This document shows, piece after piece, positions 22,231 to 33,983 of a DNA stretch of 64,000 nucleotides; positions within the stretch are counted from its first letter, which is position 1; each line of letters begins with the position of its first letter. This DNA is from Beverwykella pulmonaria. Lineage: Eukaryota > Ascomycota > Dothideomycetes > Pleosporales > Melanommataceae. The DNA lies in assembly GCA_001599595.1 (NCBI GenBank), contig BCHH01000004.1, positions 2,888,920 to 2,952,919 on the forward strand. The letters run 5' to 3'. The position numbers and the translations under genes are program-made. The notes beneath the pieces are model-generated. The model was not told the origin of the DNA. It saw only the letters and a list, made by a program, of their open reading frames with translations, and made no database searches.

Positions 22231-24011
22231 TGCGGTGACGTGGGAGGAGAGTTAACGTTAGTGTTACGGCGTGGTTGGAATGTTTTGGAGATCCGAATTA
22301 TGCAAACATTTTGAATGCTTGGCGTTCGGGGACCTTCGTTATTTCCGATTGGTCAACAGACAAATCAACACACCAGCATCATTTCATCGTTCTCATTTCC
22401 AACAGACCTGGAGGCCTTCCCGTATCACTTCGATGACATGTCTGGGCGACAATGATGCCCTCGCTAGGTTCCAGAGCTGGTTTTCACATCCACCATTCCA
22501 CATACCGGTATCCTGTAACTGGGATTACGTGCCTAGTCCACACCCTCTCATAATTCCAAGTTTTCTTTTTGATCTCGGAGGAAGCCAGAGAATTGTTGGC
22601 ATTGGGAAGGGCGTGCTAGGGAATCGGACAGATTTTCGCACCTCTTTTTGCTTTTAGCATGCATTTGACGGTGAAGCGAGGTGAAGCGAGACATGCCTCT
22701 TTCTGTTTTGGAGGGTGCCGAGCCGATGGAGCAAAGCAAAATAGCAAGCGAAGAAGATAGGCGTTTGTGAGGCGGCTGTCGACGCAGCTTCGCTTTTTGA
22801 AGTAGGACAGCATTGACTATAGGTAGTCCTTGTCTACACTGCGATGGAAGCTTCGGAATGGGAAGTGAATACGAGCCAAGGCAAAATGCAGCATAGACCT
22901 TGAAAGCGACATATGAAAAGAGCCCCTTTTCGTACTGCGCTAAGAAGATGACTGATGATTTTTGAGATGCCAAAAAAGACTTGGCAAGGCGAGAGTGACA
23001 ATGCGATCACGCGGTTACGCGAGAGGCTGAAGTATAAAAAATGGGCATCACATAACTCAAGGCAGGGTACCGGTACCGCGAACGTGGTTTAGGATGAGAA
23101 GAGCTCTTCAGGAGACGAGGCATCGCATGATGGGAGCATTTCCAAGCTAGCCACTGTCAGCCCCGAGTTTCAAGATGAGAGTCGGCCGTTCGCGAAAAGA
23201 AGAAACATGTTTCAATGCGGAATCTGCCCTTGAGGCGTGCTGCGCGGGCATGCCAGATCATCGTCGCAGAAAGAGAGAGAAATGTGCAACAGTATCTGAT
23301 GTCGACCGAGTTTTCCAAAGGCAGATTGACGATAAGGATACGAGGTTCGAAATGGGATGAACGCCAAGGGGAGCACCCATTCTCCGGGGATCAACACACG
23401 GGAGTTTTCCTCGCTACTCGGGCCCTGAGAATACCCACGAGACAAGGCCTCACGCATGAGTGGCGGAGTAAACTTTGAGATGGAAGTTGAGGCGTTGTTG
23501 CGTTCGACAGGGAAGAAAAAGAAGCCTTTTAGCGGGCAGCGGCGCCCCATTAAAATCTATCCATAAGCACGCTAAAGCCCGCGGTGGTGCCACAATCTGG
23601 GATACGGCCTCCCTGTCAACACGGGCCCTGGATTTTGAGGGCAGGCTGGACGGGAACTGCACTGTGATGGCAATAGAACAGCACAGTGAATGCGCGTTCA
23701 TTTAGATTCTTGGATGAATTCACAGAGGCAAACACTGCTAATCTTTAAGAAACAAATACCATGCGACTTAATCATATGACGTGGGATCTGGACAGGCACC
23801 CCAGCTGCGTTTGCAAGGCATGATTCGATCGGGTCAACACCAACACGCAGTGATTGGGGGGGAAATGCTCGGGCCAACCGCAGCTAGCTACACCGCAAAC
23901 ATCGAGGCCGTCTCTCCTTGACTTCAACCTCACCCACATTCGTTTCTCCACCCCGACTCCACACTCGTTCCGCACCCTCGCGCCGCGTCTTGCGTCGCCC
24001 TCGATGTGAAG
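22231..24011. other. Gene-free stretch
   Basis: About 1.8 kb. Several open frames of 60-140 codons exist on both strands but overlap each other and show no family features, signal peptide or splice structure. The right end would contain the promoter of the CFEM-like gene. Confidence 0.45.
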
Positions 24012-25513
24012 ATGAGGGCCTTCTTGCTCGTCGTCCTGTCCGCTGCGTCCGCACTCGCCGAGAGCGTGATCGACTACTCCAAGATTCCCTCGTGCGCTCG
24101 CGGCTGCACCGTCCTCGCGCAAGCGGAAGGCGGCTGCGTCCCTCCGGCCGCCCCAGCTACCAGCCAGCAGCAGTACCAGTCGTGCTTCTGCCTGTCCGGA
24201 TTCCTCACCACACTTCACCAATCGGGCGCCATCTGCGAACCTGCCTGCTCTGCCGATGATGCGACTAAGATCTCAACGTATTACAACGACCTCTGCAATG
24301 GACCCGTGGTTATTCCACCAACGACAACTTCTACCTCGACCGCAACGACGACTTCGGCCACCTCTACTGGAACCGCGACCGCCGGCGCTGTGGGAGCCAA
24401 CAAGACGGCGACAGCTAAGAAGACCGACTGGTGAGTAAGAAGCCGTCGCGCGCATGCGCCAGACGCTCGGCTTGCTTCTTAATTAGGCCTTTACCTCGAA
24501 TTCATCGCTGACCCTTATTGGCAGGTGGTCTACCCATTGGAAGTGGGTCGTTATGGTCATCGTGATCGCCCTCGCTATTGTCATCTGCTGGGTCGGCGGG
24601 ATCCTGCTACGGAGACACTTCGACAAAAAAAGCGACGCCAAGCGTGCGAACATGGCCGCCCACGACGCTCCGTATAATCCTTCTGCGCCTGGCGCAAGAC
24701 GTTCTCTCCCTGGTATCCTCAAGGGTTCCTCTTCGCATGTCAACGCCACCCCGCCCATGACTGCAGCGTCCGCTACACACAACAGCATGGCAATGGACGG
24801 CGGCGTGGGCGGCATCGCTCCTCCTCGCGGCCCTAAAAAGTTGCGAAGTCGGTCAAGCACATTGCAGAGTCTTGGGTTAAGCAACGGCAGCAAGGCCAAT
24901 CTGCCGGAGCCAGTCGCCTGGGGTCCTCACCAGTACCAGAACTTCAACCACCATCATTCTTCAGGCACTTCGGTTCCTCCGTCTCCCACTTCGGCCATTA
25001 CTCCTCCCCATCCAGTGTTCCGCAACCGCGAGTTCGTCAGCTCCGAGACGCGATTTTCTCAATACAAGGCCACACCCAACTCCATCTCCGTCGATTCGCT
25101 CAACTACGCTACGCCTGCTGCGTTTGGACGCGCCAATGGAACTCCTTTGAGCGGCTCCACTGAGATTGAGCGACCGCATACTGCGGGCTCTGTGGGCAAG
25201 GGAAAACAGCCAAGTGAGCTCACCTCGATCCGTCAAAGTCGCGCAGCTAATGCATCTCGTATTGCTAGTTTCGCGCAGTCGGACCCCACTCTAAACAATA
25301 GTATCCACGTCGAGCCTCAACGCGCCGAGATCTGTCAAAGCCACCCCTAAGAAGGTAAAGGACCCGCGTGGACGCGCCAACACGATTTCTCGAGCCCGAT
25401 ATCAACAGGCTGCCCGGTGTACAGCAGAGGAGTCTCTTGAGGAGCTACGGCGTCTCGAAGCCCTGGTTTTCACCGACGAGGACTTCGCCAAATTGACTGA
25501 GGCCCAAGTCTGA
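24012..25513 (+). CDS. CFEM-like Cys-rich membrane protein
   Basis: Exon 1 is 24012-24430, exon 2 starts at 24535 (intron GTGAGT...GCAG). A signal peptide (MRAFLLVVLSAASALA) precedes eight cysteines spaced C-x3-C-x9-C-x16-C-x-C-x13-C-x3-C-x13-C, close to the CFEM pattern although the Asp usually seen for haem binding is not obvious. A Thr/Ser linker and one membrane helix (WVVMVIVIALAIVICWVGGI) lead to a long basic, Ser/Pro-rich cytoplasmic tail containing EPVAWGPHQ. The tail changes frame near 25250-25300: one frame stops at 25350, while the other continues through RYQQAARCTAEESLEELRRL to a TGA at 25511-25513. A 43-bp intron (GTATTG at about 25260, acceptor ATAG at about 25302) or a 1-nt indel would join them; I annotate the longer protein. 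Probably a cell-surface adhesion, wall or sensing protein. Confidence 0.65.
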
Positions 25514-27198
25514 GCACGCCTGACCATTGCCTAGGCTAGGCTCTACTACATTACTCACACTAATTTTCCTTACTGTGCATATCTTTGCATTCGCCCTTTC
25601 ACTTTTCTACCTGTATTTACTTCCGGACAGATATCTCTTGGGCAGGCGTCATGAAAATGGGCATTTGGCGTAGAGCAGGAGTGGTTTGGTCTAGCATGGG
25701 TATGATACCTGGAATCTTGAGTGACTAGACCCCTCGGGTTTTGGCTCATGATCTCTACTTTATATTTCCGAGATTTGCCTATTGGTGGCTTGGAGATCGG
25801 CTTTGCTCCCGTATACTTGGGTTGCTTAGCTTTAATGCATGACTATTACGATTCTGAACTGTTCTCATGGATGTATGCTGTGTGGATGATGCCGAGTTTC
25901 TTGCATTTTCATGTCCTCTTCAAGAGGATGTTCCGTAACTCGTATCACTCTACTGTATCCGTCTTGATGGTGTTTGAACATGAACTCAAGGGGAAAAGGC
26001 TTGGACTCAATGAAGATAGAAGGGGAATATGATCGAAGAAGTATGTAGATGGGAGCGAGGGGCGTGATAACCGTGGAGGCATGTATCTTTTAGTCCAGTC
26101 TACTGTCCCCTAATTATAGGTGCATATATAACTGAGACCATAACACGAGTAGGCAGATACGAGAGGAGCTAGGTGACGTAATCTGTTAAGCACGCAGTTA
26201 GCATTCATGACAAGCACATAAACAACTAAACTATGCTGGGTAGGAGCTTCTATGATAGTCGCACTGCCTTTTATGTGTCGTTGCTAACTATACTGGCGAT
26301 CTTTCGAGGACCTTCCCAATGAAATTAGCCTAGCAGCAATACCTCGCCGACGTAGTCTCATGCAGCCAGTAACACAGTTTTTCTATAAGTCTCGATCCAT
26401 TCATCGTGCTTAACTCTCCACGTTGCGCAGGAAATAGTGGGGGCTGATGGACTGTGTAGATTGAATGCATAAATTTCCAATACAGATACGGTAGGTATGA
26501 GGATACCATAGTATTAAACACACAGTTCTTGTGTGGAGGCTCGCGTATCCCTGTGCGGATCTACATGCAGGAACATTCATCAGGCAGGTCGGTCAAATCA
26601 CGTTCCACGCGCACCCTTAGACCCAGCGAATGTGAAGCGGTATATGATGCTTCTACCCAATCCATACTCGATGTATTGCCACGCAGAAAACAAAGTCACG
26701 GTTAGGTTTGTGCCTGATGCTCGCTTACCCCTGCATGTCGGACGATCACCCCGGATTTCGAAACAAACACGAAATGTCCAGTTGCACGAAACGCAAAGTC
26801 CGTTGGACATGGAAGGCGACAGAGTCAAATGATACATGTGGCTGAACGGAATTCATTTGTCTGATTAATTGAAGTACGGAGCTGAAAAAGTGAAGTCATC
26901 TGTGCGACGCAAACGAGGCTCTGGGGATGAAACAGTAATTTGGAGGGCAGAGACTCGGAGTTTTATACGAACGGGCAAGACGTAATGAATTGCGGGTCGG
27001 AGCGGGGTGGGGCGAAGAGATGGAGGCATGATGATCTATCTGCTTTGATGAATGAATGCGAGATACGGGTCGGAGCTAGGAGGATAGAGAGGGAGGGGGA
27101 GTATAAAGACAGGATGAGAGTAATCCTAAAAGTGTTCATCAGACGGATACACTTTGACTGGCCTTCAACACCAATACCAATCCAAGACATACCTCAAC
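25514..27198. other. Intergenic
   Basis: Near 25721-26032 a frame is open but has no recognisable features. No RNA gene or repeat seen. The promoter of the lysozyme gene is at the right end. Confidence 0.45.
27102..27107 (+). promoter_or_regulatory. TATA box of the lysozyme gene
   Basis: TATAAA lies 92 bp upstream of the ATG at 27199, in GGGGGAGTATAAAGACAGG. The position is suitable for a core promoter. Confidence 0.45.
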
Positions 27199-27881
27199 AT
27201 GCTTTCCTACGCCCAAGTCCTCACGCTCGGCTTCGCACTGCTCCCCACGGCTCTCTCTTCCCCAACACCTCTTCAGGAACGTGCTTGCATTGGGCCTAAT
27301 GTCAACGCCGCAACCATCGCCCTGATCAAGGAGTTTGAGGGCTTCGTCGCTTCTCCCGCGCCCGATCCAATCGGCCTCCCGACCGTCGGGTATGGGCACC
27401 TTTGCAAGACGAGTGGATGCAGTGAAGTGCCATATTCATTCCCATTGACGACAAGCACGGCGAGTCAATTGCTGGCCGATGATTTGAAGGTGCGCTCTCT
27501 CACCCTTCCACTGCGATCACTTTACCTTTTCTCCCTTGCATTCCCCGGTAATATGCCCCAAACATCACACTAACTTATCATTTGCAGTCCCCCCAACAAG
27601 CCATCACCCTCGACACCGCCTCGTCGGTCGTCCTGAACGCGAACCAGTACGGGGCCCTCGTATCCTGGGCCTTCAATGTCGGCAACGGGAATGTTGCTTC
27701 CTCGACTCTGATCGCGAGACTGAATGCGGGTGAAGACGAGGCTACTGTTATCGCGGAGGAGCTGCCAAAGTGGAATAAGGCTGGTGGGAGTACGCTCCCC
27801 GGGCTGGTTAGGAGGAGGGCCGCCGAAGTGAGTCTGGCGCAGACGGCGACGAGTGTGGGTGCGCTGCCTGTGGGGTGCTAG
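27199..27881 (+). CDS. Secreted phage-type lysozyme (GH24)
   Basis: Two exons, 27199-27489 and 27588-27881, phase-0 intron. About 194 residues. A signal peptide (MLSYAQVLTLGFALLPTALS) is followed by a GH24 fold: IALIKEFEGFVASPAPDP with the catalytic Glu in KEFEG, then LPTVGYGHLC with the conserved GYGH, and in exon 2 LNANQYGALVSWAFNVGNGN and KWNKAGGSTLPGLVRRRAAE. All GH24 key residues are visible (Glu, and Thr/Gly of TVGYGH). The enzyme hydrolyses bacterial peptidoglycan and would act outside the cell, as an antibacterial or in bacterivory. GH24 is a bacteriophage/bacterial family, so an ancient horizontal origin followed by intron gain is likely. Confidence 0.9.
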
Positions 27882-29177
27882 GCAGGCGGTGGGGATGTTA
27901 AGGGGCGAAAGAGAAAATGAGTGGGTAAAGACAGGAGTTTAGGCGGCATTGGGAATCAGGAGCAGGCATGGTAGGCATGGTAGACATGTTATCCGGAGCA
28001 TTCTTATTGCATCAGTACCTTTCTGCATCTATAGCTTATTTCATGAAGTCGTTTTCCTGTGAAAAGATTGTGAGTACGCGACGGTTACCGATGCCTTGAA
28101 ATGCGGAGAAGAGCGCAACCGAATCGCACCGAAAAGTCCCGCTTGACCCACCGCCGAAGGCGAAGCTTTAGATATCTCTTGGTGTTGACCGGAAACGCGG
28201 AAGAGGAGGGAAAATGAAGTCCTAATGGGTGTCAGACAAGGTGGATGGTTGAGGGGTAGGAAATGCGGGGACTCGCGATGCAGGCACTAAAAGCCGCCCC
28301 TAAAACACGACCGCACGTGCCCTCAGCCCTACGTTCCTCCAGTGCCACGACAGACCCCGACCTATTCCATCGCGCTTATCAATTGATATCCCTTTGTACC
28401 CTTCTACTGACACGACTTCGCTTCATTCGGCTATTGGCATCTCTATTTATCGGAGTGCGCGGTCACGTAATATGGACGAGATAAATCAGGGACTGAGTTG
28501 ATTTAGAAGCTATGGAAATCGACGAGCATATATATCTAGCCATGACTAATCGAGACATGTGACTAAGCGCACAGTGCACGTGATATCCAAGATCATGTGG
28601 TGCACGTGATATTCACGTGATATACCGTGATACTATTCCTAGTATGTGAGCTGAGGGATGCAGCGACTACTTGTCGATGACGTAGCGTCATGCAACCTTC
28701 CAACATGCGATTTTTCCACAATTCTACACCCGCAGCAGGCGGGATAGAAACGAGAGAGATAAATGCCGGATTCTGCCAACAATTTCGTCCGTTTCCGAGC
28801 CACTTTGACTCTCCCGCACCCATCCACGACCATTCTGACGAGTCGACAACTCCAACTCAGTGCCCAAACACTATGAGCGGCACAAAGAACCCCATACTCC
28901 CCACAATACGCCGCTGTTAGCTGCCATTTCCCCGCATTAAATGCATTGCCCAGGGCTTAGCTTCAGCCATGCCTCGCATCCGCGTCTTTGGAGAGCCTAG
29001 TCGTGATGCTAGCATGCCGTAAACTATGCGCCGAGCGATTGCCGCGAGGTCTTAAACGCCCTGCACATCCCCCACACCCAGAATTCCCCAGATTTGATTA
29101 CTTGTGTCCTCGCCCGCGGCTTTAGCAGATCAGTAAACATCCGAGCGCGTGCAACCCCCAGCTCTATCTGACCCGTC
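27882..29177. other. Intergenic with a MITE
   Basis: Contains the second MITE (28448-28632). A frame at 28690-28920 has no recognisable features. It forms the upstream region of the MFS gene. Confidence 0.5.
28448..28632 (+). mobile_element. 185-bp MITE, second copy
   Basis: Same length as the copy in the NLR gene, in opposite orientation, and identical by eye over the inner 179 bp (28454-28632). Starts TATCGGAGTGCGCGGT, ends ACCGTGATA. Flanked by direct 5-bp repeats CTATT (28443-28447 and 28633-28637). It ends about 545 bp upstream of the MFS transporter ATG and carries three CACGTG palindromes into that promoter region. Confidence 0.9.
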
Positions 29178-31009
29178 ATGGACACCGAAAAGGCAGAAAT
29201 CGAGCAGCGAGAGACGGAACCCAGGACCTTGGGGGAGCTAAAGCAGGTCACGACCGTCGATACGGTGCATCAAGATGAGGCCCTGAAAGTCCTAGCCGGG
29301 TACGCGGGAGACCAGACCTGGACGCCAGAAGAAGAGAAGAAGTTGGTTCGAAAGATCGACCGGAAGCTCGTGTCGATGCTGTGCATCACATACGGCCTGC
29401 AGTACTACGACAAGGCCATGCTGTCCCAAGCGGTAAGTGCATCTGGGTTTCACAGAGACACTTGTCATCAGAGCCAACTAACACTCACAGGCTCTCTTTG
29501 GTCTGCGGTCAGACTTGCATCTCAGCGTGGGCAACCGCTACTCCTTTTCGGCCAGTATTTTCTACCTCGGATTCATAGTTGGCTCCTATCCCGCTATTCT
29601 CATGGCGCAACGTTGGCCCATCGAGCGAGTGGCAGCGGGCATCGTCTCTGTTTGGGGGGTGTGCTTGATGCTCTCTGCGGCATGTCACAACTGGCAAGGC
29701 TTTTATGCCCAGCGCTTCTTCCTGGGATTCCTTGAGTCGGGTGTATCGCCCATGTTCATGCTTGTTGTTGGTAGCTGGTACAAGAAACCCGAACAAGCTT
29801 TGCGGATGGGCGCTTGGTATTGCTGCACTGGATACGTCTCAGCGGTCTCTCCTCTGATCAACTACGGCCTCGGTCACATCAAGGGCTCGCTCGCTAGTTG
29901 GCGATATATGTATATCGTCGCAGGCGCTATCACGATACTCTGGGCTGTTTGCATCTACTTCTTCCTGCCCCCGGACCCAATTCGTGCCAAAGGCTTCAAC
30001 GATCGTCAGCGTTATATTGCCGTTGCTCGGATGCGAAAAAATAACTCCGGTGTTCGGAACACCCACTTTAAGATCGAACAGCTCTGGGAGTCTCTCCTCG
30101 ATATCAAATTCTGGATCATCTTTGCGACGGCATTTTTAATGATGATCGCCAACGGACCGGTGTCGTCCTTCATTCCCATCATCATCTCCGGATTTGGCTT
30201 CAACAGCTTGAACTCCCTTCTGCTGGTAAGTCTCGAGGGGCTGATACGCATGTCTTGTGTCAAAGTCAACGAGGGGAATAAGTCAACTCGAAGTGCTTTT
30301 TCAGGGCATTTCAGACAACCTCAGACATCTCAGACCAATAAACATGGCATAACTTAAGCACCCGAACTTCTTCTCTCCCTCTACTTTAAAGAACGAGACT
30401 GACTTTGTCCCTCCAACAGACCATGCCTGCGGGAGTTGTTATTGGAAGCATCGAACTTGGGGTGCCTTACCTCGCATATCGAATCCCTGGAATTCGAACC
30501 TGGCTCATCGCCATCAGCCAGCTCGGCACCATCATTGCATCGATCCTTCTTTGGCAGCTCGACCGCTCCAACAAGGGAGGCCTTCTTTTCGCATGCTACA
30601 TTCTGGCTTCGTTTGGTGGCGGCTACGCTGTTTTGATGGGCTTGCAAATTGCTAACACAGCGGGGTACACTAAGCGTTCAGTAACTTCGTCCGGCATCTT
30701 TGTTGGGTATTGCCTTGGTAAGTCATGCTTTCTTTCCTTTTAGCTCGAGCGATGATGCTGATTCTGCGCCTAGGCAACTTCGTCGGCCCTTTGTTGTTCA
30801 AGCCAGCAGATGCACCTGTTTACGCGCCGGGCTTCATCGCTGTTCTGATTACTGCAATCGTTGCTGCTGCTCTTGCCGTCGTCTACCGCTTTGTTTGCAT
30901 TTGGGAGAACCGGAAAAGAGATAGGACTGGTACGATGGAAGGCTTCGAGCATGCCTACGAAGATGATCTTACCGACAAAACGAATCCGCAGTTCAGGTAT
31001 ACGTTGTAG
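29178..31009 (+). CDS. MFS transporter, allantoate permease-like (anion:cation symporter family)
   Basis: Four exons: 29178-29432, 29491-30225, 30420-30717, 30774-31009. All junctions keep the frame (phases 0, 0, 1). The N-terminus is cytoplasmic and acidic; then DRKLVSMLCITYGLQYYDKA at the start of helix 1, FYLGFIVGSYPAILMAQRWP at helix 2, RFFLGFLESGVSP for helix 4-5, and the late motif NFVGPLLFKPADAPVYAPGF, typical of the Dal5/allantoate permease branch. About 507 residues and roughly 12 membrane helices, the usual length. Members take up organic anions such as allantoate, dipeptides or vitamins with protons at the plasma membrane; the substrate here is unknown. The second intron is 194 bp, longer than the rest. 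It appears intact. Confidence 0.85.
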
Positions 31010-31735
31010 CTTCCTTCGGCTTCATGCATCGACTTCGACAGCCGAACACGCAAGTAGTGGAATTTGGGTGGACTTTTTCTCAGCGTTTGCGTAGAAGGTA
31101 CACCAATTCATGTGATCTCCAATGCCCCGGAAGGATTCCGATCCCACAATATTCGCATCCTTTGACATGTTGTCTTTCAGTCCATTGAAAAATCATGTGA
31201 CAACAGTCTTCGTAGTGGGTGATGTATGGTTATTGGGTGCTATTATTTCAGGGTGAGCGGTTCGAAGCCCGTCCTAGCTTTGCGTCTGTCTTGATAGTAA
31301 GATGTGAGAGGATGTTCAAGCTGATCTGATCCCCGCTTGCAATTATCTCGACATATACCCTCTTAAGAATCTATTGGATGTAAGAAACTACCTTAGAAAA
31401 ATAGCAGCTTCTTTATTAACAAATACTATCTTAAACAATTAGACAGCGTTTTAGCTACCGATTTTAGACGCTTGCTGACTTGCCGCAAAACCCCCCTAAA
31501 CGCGCGGGCGCTCAGCAAGCTTCCACTAGGCACAAAACAAATATTATGCTTACTATGTTCTGAACATGTTCAGGACATCTTTATAACGTATTTAAATCCT
31601 TTTGTAAACATATTTAGAAAAGCATGGAACGTGTTTATAATGTGTCCAACTAATTGTTAATACATGCTTCCAGCTCTACGCAGGTAGATTTCGCAGTTCT
31701 AAACATCCGAGACGTCTTACTAACACTAGTCACGC
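31010..31735. other. AT-rich gene-free stretch
   Basis: Three-prime flank of the transporter, then AT-rich DNA (31370-31670) with no coding signal. Confidence 0.5.
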
Positions 31736-32920
31736 TCAGGTGGCTACATCGGATTGTTTAATCATGACGACACTGACTGTGATCACGTATACTAGAACTT
31801 CCTCAACGGCTGGTTCGCTTACAAGCAGTGGCTTACTACTGATCTCAGGAAGCGATTTAATACTCTAGTTGACGCTCTCAACACACTCATTAAATCAGTA
31901 GCCGAAGAGCTCGGGTCTTGGGGTGTAGTCTACGTTGATGGCTACGATGCGGGAATCAACGATAACCGCTTCTGCGAACACCGCGAACCGAATTGTATTC
32001 ATAGCAACAAGAACCAGGACAAGGATATAGACACCAATATATGGTCGTACAAAAGCCCATGGGTTGACAAGCATGTTCCTTGAACTATCCGCAATGATGG
32101 CGAGGGTAGTGATCGATCCAAGATATGCACATCAGATGCGGAAAACGAGGAAAATCCAGACGGTGGCCAAGATCAGACCGACGACGTTGACAAACTTCAA
32201 AGAATTGCAGATATTCTGGTTCCCAACCCAGAGAAACGCCAAAAAATAAAAGACAACAAGGATCTAGCTCCATAGAATATCAGCGACGGCAACTGGGACC
32301 AATACGACAATGTGTTTGAGATGATGCAAGACCGGCCAAGGTCAAGTGGGTTTACGACTATAGATACCGTATGTTCCACCCGAAGAAGTCCGGCTACCTG
32401 TTCTTCGCTAACAGCTGGATGGAGAACAAAGCAAACCGAGAGTTGGAAGAACCTTCACAGGGCCATCCTGAAGATCCCAAGCCGACCAAGGCTCTGTCAA
32501 TCATGTTCGAGTCCAAGTACGACCATACTGAAGGCGAAGCCCCTGACTGGGTAACTCTCTGGTTTAAGGGAACTTGGCTTTCTATGAGCACAACATTGGA
32601 GACCCTGTGGGATGCTTCGACAGGGATAATGCCTGGCAATTTGAAGAGTCTATGCCGGAGAAAGATGATAATATGCCCGAATGGCCCTCAAACCCAGAGA
32701 TCAACCGTGCGACCTTCGAAGGCCAAGAAATTCTTCCCAAAGATTGCTCTTACAGGAATGATGGAACCAATCCGGGCAGACTATTTTGCCCCGATTTGCC
32801 AGACGGAGGTGTCAATCGTAAGGATCACGAAGATCACAAGAAGCCAAAGAAGACGTATGAATGCGGAGATGAGGGGCGCCGGCGCGTGGTCGTCGTTTAT
32901 GAATGGAGAATATTAGAGAA
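31736..32920 (+). pseudogene. SGNH-hydrolase-type esterase pseudogene, 5' end missing
   Basis: In one frame from about 31739 the reading GGYIGLFNHDDTDCDHVY, then WFAYKQWLTTDLRKRFN, VVYVDGYDAGINDNRFCE and WSYKSPWVD resembles fungal GDSL/SGNH lipases. The frame has stops at 31793, 32081 and 32273, shifts near 32335 into YRYRMFHPKKSGYLFFANSW (the DxxH/FHPK catalytic His region), and shifts again near 32570 into a Cys-rich tail (CSYRNDGTNPGRLFCPD). The N-terminal part with the GDS nucleophile is not present. Three stops and two shifts rule out a functional product. Confidence 0.75.
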
Positions 32921-33572
32921 GTTGGGTTCAAGTTGGGAATCTGGAAGACCTGGGGTTGGGAGTTTTTTACTCTATCTATTTATCACTCCAGCCTGCAGGA
33001 AGTAGGTAGTTTGGTTGTGGAACGCTTGTATTGGGGGCCAGAGCTCGTCTCGCCTCACGTAATTGACCGATAGGCTCAGGCTCGTACTCAGGCTCGTACT
33101 CAGGCTCGTGATAGGCCCCGTGAGCGTTGTGCTTGCCTTGAAGCTTGCCGTGAGCTTAGCAAGACAGGCCTATCAGAGTAGAGATAGTAGAGCTTCTCTA
33201 TTGATCAGTGAGGTGTTGATCCGCCTGAACGGAGACCGAGACGAAGCTGGGAGATGCTATCTAAAAAACAAAAACAAAAAACAATGCTAAAAGGGACGGC
33301 GGGTGGGTGATTCAAATCGTCGATCAAGCGTCGCGTGAGAGGCTTGATGAGATGAGCTCACATGAGGTGGATGTGATGAGGCTGAGATATCTCGTCGCGA
33401 GAATTGAAGTAGATGAGGTGCTTGGCAGCCTAACTGTAAATAGAACAATACACATTATTCTTCCTTTTCATTATAGACGACGCAGTTTTTAAGTTATGCC
33501 TAGATAAATATATTTCGAATTATTTAAAGAGAAAAATGTATCTAGACTCCTCTAGGTAAGAGCCTCTAAGGC
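32921..33572. other. Intergenic
   Basis: Contains the short tandem repeat at 33075-33110; no gene recognised. Confidence 0.5.
33075..33110 (+). repeat. 12-bp minisatellite, three units
   Basis: Three copies of CTCAGGCTCGTA (last base of the third differs). Confidence 0.8.
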
Positions 33573-33935
33573 ATGACAAGTCCAACTTCATCAATCGCAG
33601 CTTCAACACCAACGAACAAACCGACCAGCCCTATTTCTCTGGACGGTACGTGCAGCTCGAACTCTCCAAATAGGACAACGTATGCCGGCAGTAATTTCGT
33701 CTCCTGTTGTTCAACCAGTGGCTACTGTGGTAGCACTTCGAGCTATTGTGCTGTCGGCCTTTGTTAGCCTTCTTTTGGGACTTGCACGACTGACAAAGCT
33801 CCAAGTACTGACGGAATATGTGGGTCTATGTCTGCAGTTGGTACGACATGTAAAGGAAGTCAATTCGGAGAGTGGTGTAGCTCCAACAACTACTGTGGAA
33901 AAACCTCTGTTTATTGGGTGCCAGAAGGCCTTTAG
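33573..33935 (+). pseudogene. Chitin-binding (hevein-type) protein remnant with a nonsense codon
   Basis: After a Ser/Thr/Pro linker (TPTNKPTSPISLDGTC) two hevein-type modules follow in one frame: SCCSTSGYCGSTSSYC and, after the stop TAG at 33765-33767, PSFGTC, STDGICGS and WCSSNNYCGKTS. In related proteins this place reads Cys-Gln-x-x-Phe-Gly, so the TAG very likely derives from CAG, a C-to-T change in CpA context as caused by RIP. The second module has also lost residues (CC has become WC, the terminal C is missing). The 5' part of the gene is not visible. Likely a remnant of a secreted chitin-binding protein or chitinase. Confidence 0.75.
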
Positions 33936-33983
33936 AACTTGTATTTAATTTTTCTCTATAAACCCTCACATCCCAGAGTGTTA

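Noticed and set aside
31255..31285. tRNA T-arm-like GGTTCGAAGCC
   Set aside because: Flanking bases do not form a T-stem or acceptor stem; no tRNA could be folded.
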